A DNA stretch of 64,000 nucleotides from Paratrimastix pyriformis (taxonomy: Eukaryota; Preaxostyla; Paratrimastigidae): contig JAPMOS010000014.1 in NCBI GenBank assembly GCA_027972325.1, positions 638,001 to 702,000 of the forward strand, read 5' to 3'. Below the pieces are notes generated by a model, which saw nothing but the letters and a program-made list of their open reading frames with translations, was not told the origin of the DNA and did no database searches. This document shows positions 56,764-62,585 of this stretch, piece by piece. Both the position numbers and the translations under genes were made by a program. Each line of letters opens with the position of its first letter. Position 1 is the stretch's first letter.

Positions 56764-59453
56764 CCGTCGGTGGGCAGGCTGCTGGAGGGCTGCCTCGACC
56801 GGTTCGACCTCGCGCAGGCGGGGGCGGAGGGCTCGCTGGCCCGGAGCCTGTCCCGGCTGCGGGGCCTGGTGGCGGGCCGCCTCAAGACGGCCCTCTGGCA
56901 GCGCCAGCTCGACCAGGCGCCCGCGGTGGGCCGCGAGGGGCTGCCCACGGTCACCATCGACCGGCGCGCCACCGCGGCCGTGGCCATCCACCCCGACCAG
57001 GCTGCCCAGCCCCAGGGTCCGCCCCGCAACCTCTCCGGTGCTGCCCGGCGCAGACCCCGGCGTCCTCTCTGGGTCCCCCGGCGCCCCCGGTTGCGGGTCC
57101 TCATCGGCTGTTTCGGTCTAATTGGTCTTCTGGCGGACGGGTGCGGGGCCCAGGTGCCGCCCGGGTGACGTCGGACGCACGGCTGGCGGTGACGTTTGCC
57201 CCCGAGCGGTCGGTCTTCGTGCAGCTGATGAGCCAGCTGGTTGACCACATGGCCGCCCTCCGCAAGAACTGGACCGACGTCTGCCCGCCCCCCTGCCACG
57301 CCCTGCCCGCCCCATGCTCTCGCTCAGCCCCACGGAGACGAACACCGCCCCAGATCGAGCACATCCCCAGATCGAGCACAGCCCCAGATCGAGCACAGCC
57401 CCAGATCGAGCACAGCCCCAGATCGAGCACAGCCCCACGGAGACGAACACAGCCCCAGATCGAGCACAGCCCCAGATCGAGCACAGCCCCAGATCGAGCA
57501 CAGCCCCAGATCGAGCACAGCCCCAGATCGAGCACAGCCCCAGATCGAGCACAGCCCCAGATCGAGCACAGCCCCAGATCGAGCACAGCCCCAGATCGAG
57601 CACAGCCCAGATCGAGCACAGCCCCAGATCGAGCACAGCCCCAGATCGAGCACAGCCCCAGATCGAGCACAGCCCCAGATCGAGCACAGCCCCAGATCGA
57701 GCACAGCCCCAGATCGAGCACAGCCCCAGATCGAGCACAGCCCCAGATCGAGCACAGCCCCACGGAGACGAACACAGCCCCAGATCGAGCACAGCCCCAC
57801 GGAGACGAGCACAGCCCACTTGTCGCGGTGGGCCCCTCTGGGGGCGCCATGCTCACCTCGTGTGCCGCCTCTGGCTGCTCGTGGGCTTTCTTTGGCTCCC
57901 CGCCAGCGGAGGGCCTTCATCGTCAAGCTGACCGGCGAGGGTGCCACCGACGCGGGCGGGGTCTACCGCGAGCTGCTCTCCGACCTGGCAGCCGAGCTCC
58001 AGTGCGCCCCGGTCCGCCCGCCCGCTCGCACGCTGGGTCTTCATGCGCGCTGCTCATCCCCCCCTTGATCGTCGGCCCGCCCTTCGGCGACAGACGAGCG
58101 ACTTCCCGGGGCTGCCGCTGCTGCTGGCGACCCCCAACCGGGCCCACGGGGCGGGCGAGGAGCGCGAGTGCTTCCTGCTCGACCCGGCGACGCCCCCCAG
58201 CCCCCGGGCGCCCCTCGACTGGCTCGCGGCCGGCCCGACGGCCCCCCCGGCGCCCCTGCCCTGGTGCGGGCCCCAACAGCAGGCCCTGCTCCGCTTCCTT
58301 GGGGTCCTCATGGGGATCGCCGTCCGCTCCAAGTCCGCCAGCCAGCAGGAGCCCTCGCCGCCCCCGGCCCTCCGCTCCTCGGCTGCCCTTTGTGCCCGTG
58401 CCCGTGCCATTTCGCTACGCCACTCACCAATGGGGGGACCCCGGGGTGGGGGCAGGTCGCCGCTGGACCTGGACGTGAGCGTGCTGGCGTGGAAGCAGGT
58501 CCTTGGCCAGACCATCGACCGGGCCGACCTGGGGGCCGTCGACAGCACCCTGGCCCGCGAGCTGGCCCTCGTGGCCGGCTGCCCCGACCCGGAGACCTTC
58601 GAGAGCCTGGGCCTGCGCTGGTCGACCATCTCCATGGACGGGGTCGAGGTGCCCCTCCGCCCCGACGGCGCCGCCACCCCTGGTCCGCCCTCTGAAGCCC
58701 ATCCGTCCATCCAGCGCACCACCCACCCTCCTCCGCCACCCTCACTCGCCCGCCCACTCGCCCACTCCGCCCACTCGCCCACTCCGCCCACTCGCCCACT
58801 CGCCCACTCGCTCGTTCACCCAGTGGCCTTTGAGGAGCGGCAAGCCTACGCAGCGACCGTGGAGCGTTTCAAGCTGAGCGAGGGCCTCGCCCAGGCGGCC
58901 GCCGTCCGCCAGGGCATCACATCGGTCGTCCCTGGTGACATCCTCGCCAGTCCGTCGCCCCCCCCCCCCCCCCCCCGCAGTTTCCGATCCCGGGGTGGTG
59001 CCTCACCGATTCCTCGGCCTCGTCGTATTTTCGCCGGTGGGGGCAGTTCTTTCGTGGACCGAGCTGCGTCATGCCGTCTGCGGGACCCCCACCGTCGACG
59101 TGGCCCTGCTCCGCGCCAACACCATCTATTCGGGCTGCGAGGCCACCGACGGCCACGTGCTGCGCTTCTGGGAGGCTGTCGAGGGCTTCTCGCAGGAAGA
59201 GCGCCGCAACCTCCTGCGCTTCATCACGGGGCGCTCCCGGCTGCCACCCCCCGAGGTGCTCAAGAGCACCCCGGTCAAGATCCAGGGATTCTCGCGCTCG
59301 GGAAACCCCGACAGTTACCTCCCGGTCACCCATACCTGCTTCTTCTCGGTGGAGTTGCCGAAGTACAGCACGGCGGCAATCTGTGCGGCCAAGTTTCGGT
59401 ATGCGATTAGCTTCTGCCGCGAAGTCGACACCGATTTTAACGCCGCTGCTTAA
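30983..59453 (+). CDS. Giant HECT-type E3 ubiquitin ligase with CUB-like and Cys-rich modules
   Basis: One transcription unit of about 28 kb; I estimate 4500-5500 residues after splicing. Candidate start [14 protein letters not shown] at 30983. The first join is unresolved, but exons 2-4 read [29 protein letters not shown] then [15 protein letters not shown]. Order: helical repeats (31640-32010), Cys-rich finger (33187-33320), helical blocks (34555-34740, 34850-35370), two CUB-like domains (36420-38290), long helical region, two more CUB-like domains (46160-47530), Cys-rich segments (near 44960, 49800, 50670), and a C-terminal HECT domain (57907-59453) with the catalytic Cys in [14 protein letters not shown]. 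The HECT C-lobe is of HERC/large-HECT type. It transfers ubiquitin from an E2 to substrates; the partner is unknown. Nearly every intron starts GTCYG and carries its own tandem repeat. A low-GC island at 42056-42480 could instead mark a boundary between two genes. Confidence 0.75.
32856..32947 (+). repeat. 16-bp tandem repeat in HECT intron
   Basis: About five copies of TGCCCATTGCCCCCTG, one shortened. Confidence 0.85.
33187..33320 (+). other. Cys-rich zinc-binding module in the HECT protein
   Basis: Exonic block with [17 protein letters not shown] followed by [18 protein letters not shown]: paired CxxC motifs and a GHECC end, the layout of a B-box or ZZ-like finger. Exact class not assigned. 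Confidence 0.6.
34190..34520 (+). repeat. CCTCCCCCG and GCGGGGGCGGAT repeats in HECT intron
   Basis: About 210 bp of CCCCGCCTC-type units, a short spacer, then about 85 bp of a 12-bp G-rich unit: a pyrimidine-rich array next to a purine-rich one on the same strand. Confidence 0.8.
36420..36992 (+). other. CUB-like beta domain, copy 1 (HECT protein)
   Basis: [14 protein letters not shown], then [13 protein letters not shown] joined over a GTCCGC intron to [15 protein letters not shown] and [11 protein letters not shown]. Matches the pattern (E)S.HPY.NN...W...PG...FdP.s.TE..YDyl, with the closing [13 protein letters not shown] in a later exon near 37210. The motif is known from giant proteins such as ZZEF1. 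Confidence 0.65.
37737..38290 (+). other. CUB-like beta domain, copy 2 (HECT protein)
   Basis: Best-preserved copy: [52 protein letters not shown], then after a repeat-filled intron [12 protein letters not shown]. Confidence 0.7.
38092..38188 (+). repeat. 12-bp repeat in HECT intron
   Basis: About eight copies of CTCGCCCTCTGC inside the intron that splits CUB-like copy 2. Confidence 0.85.
41155..41575 (+). repeat. 13-bp minisatellite, about 32 copies, in HECT intron
   Basis: Unit GCCATGCCCATCC with CG-to-CA variants and interspersed CCCCG forms. Because 13 is not a multiple of 3 and the unit lacks stops, all frames stay open on both strands and give false long ORFs. The host intron runs from about 41137 (GTCCGG) to 41680. 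Confidence 0.9.
41886..42054 (+). repeat. (CTC)n trinucleotide tract, left
   Basis: About 165 bp of nearly pure CTC in the HECT intron, with two small phase breaks. Confidence 0.9.
42068..42164. other. Structured element: two adjacent hairpins in a low-GC intron island
   Basis: Perfect 9-bp inverted repeat TTGCCATGG (42068-42076) and CCATGGCAA (42086-42094) with a 9-nt loop. It is followed by GGTACAGTGGC (42096-42106) pairing with GCTACTGTCCC (42154-42164), eleven positions with one mismatch and one wobble, enclosing smaller pairs (GCTCA/TGAGC). A TTACAG lies just after. Could be an intron-encoded RNA, a small mobile-element remnant, or chance. Confidence 0.5.
42190..42477 (+). other. G-depleted tract in HECT intron
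   Basis: Almost 290 bp with only a handful of G on the plus strand, rich in CCATC, TTCC and CATCAT. It continues into the right CTC tract. Strong strand asymmetry unlike the rest of the window. Confidence 0.75.
42478..42560 (+). repeat. (CTC)n trinucleotide tract, right
   Basis: About 80 bp of CTC with one phase break, ending just before GCCCGCCCCG. Confidence 0.9.
43122..43208 (+). repeat. (GGGAT)n pentanucleotide repeat in HECT intron
   Basis: About 17 copies of GGGAT. A shorter array of the same unit lies near 7580-7600 in the NTPase gene. Confidence 0.9.
43968..44110 (+). repeat. 13-bp minisatellite in HECT intron
   Basis: About ten copies of ATGCAGGCCCCCC with shortened copies at the right end, preceded by a run of C. 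Confidence 0.88.
45722..45832 (+). repeat. 13-bp minisatellite in HECT intron
   Basis: About eight copies of CTGGCCCTGTGTG. Confidence 0.88.
46160..46730 (+). other. CUB-like beta domain, copy 3 (HECT protein)
   Basis: [40 protein letters not shown], and after an intron [16 protein letters not shown]. Same layout as copies 1 and 2 but more diverged. Confidence 0.6.
46806..47046 (+). repeat. (GCCCT)n then (GTGGRC)n repeats in HECT intron
   Basis: About 19 copies of pentamer GCCCT (46806-46900), then hexamers GTGGGC and GTGGAC in blocks (46946-47046), between CUB-like copies 3 and 4. Confidence 0.88.
47060..47530 (+). other. CUB-like beta domain, copy 4 (HECT protein)
   Basis: [39 protein letters not shown], and after an intron [14 protein letters not shown]. 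The leading HPY is lost while the FD.RS.TE and the W-G-W end persist. Confidence 0.55.
47866..48350 (+). repeat. GCCMT pentamer satellite with higher-order structure
   Basis: About 485 bp of GCCCT and GCCAT pentamers. A longer block of about 60-120 bp carrying CAGACTCTGCTCTGCC recurs seven times, so larger units were copied after the pentamer array formed. Confidence 0.88.
48914..49036 (+). repeat. 18-bp repeat in HECT intron
   Basis: About seven copies of GTGTCAGCACCGGCACCC. Confidence 0.88.
49790..49905 (+). other. UBR-box-like Cys/His segment (HECT protein)
   Basis: [20 protein letters not shown] followed by [18 protein letters not shown]. The C..C, C..CA..CH.GH pattern resembles zf-UBR boxes that bind N-degrons. 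Only part of the fold's usual residues are visible, so binding is not claimed. Confidence 0.5.
51398..51620 (+). repeat. 38-bp repeat in HECT intron
   Basis: Six copies of a 38-bp unit containing GCCGGCGCCATGCCCTCACT; one copy has a short deletion. Confidence 0.9.
52002..52204 (+). repeat. (CCCTCG)n hexamer tract
   Basis: About 200 bp of CCCTCG with a few shortened units in the middle. Confidence 0.88.
54882..55062 (+). repeat. CTGGGG(G) repeat, G-rich
   Basis: About 180 bp alternating CTGGGG and CTGGGGG units, ending just before GTCCAGGCTGG. Confidence 0.88.
55602..56204 (+). repeat. CGACCC hexamers then GCCTCT/GGTTCT satellite
   Basis: First about ten CGACCC units (55602-55662), then about 470 bp mixing GCCTCT and GGTTCT hexamers (55733-56204), in an intron of about 640 nt starting GTCCGC near 55580. 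Confidence 0.88.
56705..56761 (+). repeat. (TG)n dinucleotide repeat
   Basis: About 28 TG units in a HECT intron. A shorter AC tract lies near 11281. Confidence 0.9.
57353..57805 (+). repeat. 18-bp satellite, about 24 copies, in HECT intron
   Basis: Unit CAGATCGAGCACAGCCCC, one copy short by two bases, interrupted by a variant carrying CACGGAGACGA. Sits in the intron 57279-57906 (GTCTGC donor) directly before the HECT domain. Period 18 keeps frames open but the splice sites exclude it from the protein. Confidence 0.9.
57907..59453 (+). other. HECT catalytic domain
   Basis: N-lobe begins [20 protein letters not shown] and continues through [44 protein letters not shown] and [19 protein letters not shown]. 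An intron from about 58950 to 59050 joins VPGDILA to [13 protein letters not shown]. The C-lobe has [23 protein letters not shown] and [18 protein letters not shown], with the thioester Cys codon at 59337-59339. It ends [11 protein letters not shown]. Confidence 0.92.
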
Positions 59454-59699
59454 AAAGTCCTCTCCACTCAGGATTGGCGAGTCGCACGACCAACAACCCT
59501 TTTTTTTTTTTGTTCATTCTCTGCCTCTTTTTGTTGATATTGTTAGTGTAAGACGTCTTTGATTTCAAAAGAAGCAGCTCGAAGTTAACATTCTCAAGAG
59601 GCTGTCTTCGAGTCAATTTGGAGGATGTCGACTTCGATTTTCGAGTTAGCCTCCAACGGTGCATTAACATTGCCGGATTGTCTCAAGAACCGACGAGCC

Positions 59700-62412
59700 A
59701 TGTCGATCATAGGTCTCTCCCGTCAATGATCGCCTTTCTGACGCTGGCCTTTCTGTAGTTACTGTTCGGTGGGGGAAGGAAAGATACGAAGTTTCGGTTG
59801 ATAAGGCCCAGCCCCCCACAGTCCGCTCCTCGATCAGACCTGGCGAGTTCATCTTCCTTTTGGACAAGTAGGTCTTCAAGGCACAGCTTCAGACACTCAC
59901 CAATGTTCCTGTTGAACGCCAAAAGCTTCTTTTCAAGGGCAAAGCTCTCAAGGTTCGACGAAATACACCCCTATTTCATCTTACCCATTCTTTTTTGATC
60001 CATAGGAGGATGGTGACCTTGCGCCACTGACCGCTGGTGCCACCTTGATGCTCATGGGATCTGCCGATGCTCTTCCCCTGGCTCCTGCTCCTCAGGTGCG
60101 TTTTGTGGAAGACCTCTCCCGTGCCGAGGCCAAGAAAGCCGGAGCGGACGCCACCCCAGTCGGCCTGAAGAACCTGGGCAACACCTGCTATTTGAATAGT
60201 GTTGCTCAAATGCTTCACAGCATTCCTGAACTCAACGGCGCCCTGCAGAGGTCCGTGCGTGACCCTTCTCGGTCCCTCATTCTTTGCTGGCTTGGCTGCG
60301 GGTAGGTATGTCCCCAACGAGCCCCTTATGCGAACCCAAAGCCCAAACGCCCCGCCGCACATGGTCACCGCCGCTGCCAAGCACCTCTTCACCAGCCTCG
60401 ACGGGGCAACGGATGCCGTCCTCCCGGCACTTTTCGTCCACGTCCGTCCCGCCGACGCGCCTGGGTGGGATGCCTGGGTGGGATGCCTGGGTGGGATGCC
60501 TGGGTGGGATGCCTGGGTGGGATGCCTGGGTGGGATGCCTGGGTGGGATGCCTGGGTGGGATGCCTGGGTGGGATGCCTGGGTGGGATGCCTGGGTGGGA
60601 TGCCTGGGTGGGATGCCTGGGTGGGATGCCTGGGTGGGATGCCTGGGTGGGATGCATGACTCACCCTGTCTCCTCCGGACAGACTTTCCGGACGGTGCTG
60701 CCCGAGTTCGCACGGACCACGGAGCAGGGCTCGCCCATGCAGCACGATGCCGATGAGGCGTACAACGGGATGATCAGCCTGCTCGCTCAGACCCTGAGCG
60801 AGCTGCCCCGCGAGGAGGGCCAGGCCCGCGGCGAGCCCACGCCCGCCTCGAACCTGGTTGCGCAGCTCCTTCGCGGCACCCTCGAGGTGAGGTCCGCAGC
60901 TCGACCTGCCCCGCCTTCCTCCTCCTCTCGTCGGTTTGTGAGCCGTTGGGCAGCCGTTGAGCTCTGCCCTTCGGGGGATGTGTGGGTGGTTTGGCCAGGT
61001 CCAAGTGCAAGGAGCCTGGTGCGGAGGAGGAGCCCGAGCGGGTGGCCACGGAGAGCTTCACCAAGCTCATGTGCAACATCACTGAGCAGATCAATTTCAT
61101 GCACGACGGCCTGCTCGCCGTCCGTCCCACTGCTGGCGACCTAGGGACGGGGGGGCGGATGAATGGGGGAAGGGGGCGGATATGGTGGGATTTGTGGGGT
61201 TTGTGGGGAGGGTGCTATTCGTGCGTGCTGCGACTCCTTTAGCCTAACGATCTGGCGGCTGTTGATGGGGGCAGGGGCTGGACGAAGACCGCGAGATCTT
61301 CTCGAGCACCCTGAAGAGGGACGCCCTCTATCGGAAAACTGCCCGGATCTCGGAGCTGCCGCCCTACCTCTGTGTGCACTTCGTCCGGTTCTGCTGGAAG
61401 AAGCGCGAAGGCGTCCGGGCGAAGATCCTCCGGGTCTGCGTCCCCGCGTCCCCGCGTCCCCGCGTCCCCGCGTCCCCGCGTCCCCGCGTCCCCGCGTCCC
61501 CGCGTCCCCGCGTCCCCGCGTCCCCGCGTCCCCGCGTCCCCGCGTCCCCGCGTCCCCGCGTCCCTGCTTTGCCGCTCCCACCCCTCGCACCGATCTGCCC
61601 ATGGCCCAAATCTCACGGTCACTCGCCTCCTCGCTCCGTGCGGGCCCCGCCACAGCCGGTCAAGTTCCCGCTGGTTCTGGACGCAACGCCATACTGCACG
61701 GACGCCCTCAAGGCCCAGCTGCAGCCCCACCGGGACGCCCTGCGCGAAGGTCTGCAGCCTCCTTTGGGTCCCCTCGCCTCGTCGGCCGGCGTCTCGTCTT
61801 GTTCTGATCCCACTGTGGCCGGGGGCTGGACGGACCCGCAGAGCGGAACCGGCGCATCGCCGCCCAAAAGCAGCAGCTGGAAGCCAAGCTCGCTGCCACC
61901 GATGCCCATTCGGCGTCGACTTCCCCCGCCACATCGACCGCCACCGCCACATCGACCGCCACCGCCACATCGACCGCCCCGGCCCCCGCGGCGACTGCCG
62001 AGGCGGCGCCCATGGATGTGGAGGCCCCCGCCCCCGCCCCCACCCGCTACGTGGCTCCTTCCTTCCTCGCCCCCCAGCACAATAAGACCGGTCCGTCCCA
62101 CCCGCTTTGGGCGCGGCGGTCCTGACCTTGGCCCGTAGGCACGTACGAACTGTCCGCCATCGTGGCCCACCAGGGCCGCTCGGCCGAGGGCGGTCACTAC
62201 CTCGCCTGGGTCAAGTACGGCCTCGGTCGGCCCGCCCCGCCCTGCCCCGACCGTGCCCTCACACGGTTTCTTGCTTCATAGACACCTGGTACAAGTTCGA
62301 TGATGATGACGTGACCCGGTGCCACGATGAGGACATCCTCAAGCTGGTGGGTGGCGGCGACTGGCCCATTGCGTATCTGCTCCTCTACCGCAGCGTTGAT
62401 CGGCTCGAATAA
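59700..62412 (+). CDS. USP14: USP14/Ubp6 proteasome-associated deubiquitinase
   Basis: Start ATG 59700; exon 1 is MSII plus one base. Introns 59713-59758 (GTCTCT), 59821-59871 (GTCCGC) and 59953-60005 (GTTCGA) restore VTVRWGKERYEVSVDKAQPP/T/VFKAQL and KGKALK/EDGDLAPL, the ubiquitin-like domain that docks on proteasome subunit Rpn1. Then LMLMGSADALP, FVEDLS and the USP domain: Cys box GLKNLGNTCYLNS (Cys 60186-60188), QHDADEAYNGMI, LPPYLCVHFVRFCWK and His box EGGHYLAWVKY (His 62195-62197), ending FDDDDVTRCHDED and GGGDWPIAYLLLYR. All catalytic landmarks are present. An exonic Ala/Thr/Ser tract (about 61910-61985) sits in the insert before APTRYVAP. Two introns contain minisatellites (60442-60682 and 61434-61655). 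USP14 trims ubiquitin from substrates at the proteasome. It follows the HECT gene head-to-tail by 246 bp. Confidence 0.93.
59821..59871 (+). other. Reference intron with GTCCGC donor (USP14)
   Basis: 51-nt intron, GTCCGC...AAGTAG, splitting PPT and VFKAQL. The same peptide is continuous in animal USP14 (PPMVFKAQL), so both ends are fixed by homology. Confidence 0.92.
60462..60656 (+). repeat. 13-bp minisatellite, about 15 copies, in USP14 intron
   Basis: Unit GCCTGGGTGGGAT, nearly uniform, within intron 60442-60682 (GTCCGT...ACAG). Confidence 0.92.
61437..61565 (+). repeat. 8-bp repeat GTCCCCGC, about 16 copies, in USP14 intron
   Basis: Begins two or three bases after the intron donor at 61434 and fills about 130 bp of intron 61434-61655. 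Each unit starts GTCCCC, near the local donor consensus. Confidence 0.92.
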
Positions 62413-62585
62413 GCGAACAGTGTTATCTTGTCGAAAAAATGGCGCCGACAAATGGGGTTGGGAGCGAGCGTCGACGATGTCATCGTTAGTGGTTGGGTTG
62501 GTGTGTGGAGGAGGAGCTACCTGAGGGGTTCTGGGTTCGCCCTCGAAAAACTGCCACGTTAGTGGATCCGGATCAATCGACTGCA

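Noticed and set aside
57101-57856. Minus-strand frames reading [13 protein letters not shown] repeats
   Set aside because: Translation of the 18-bp intronic satellite on the wrong strand.
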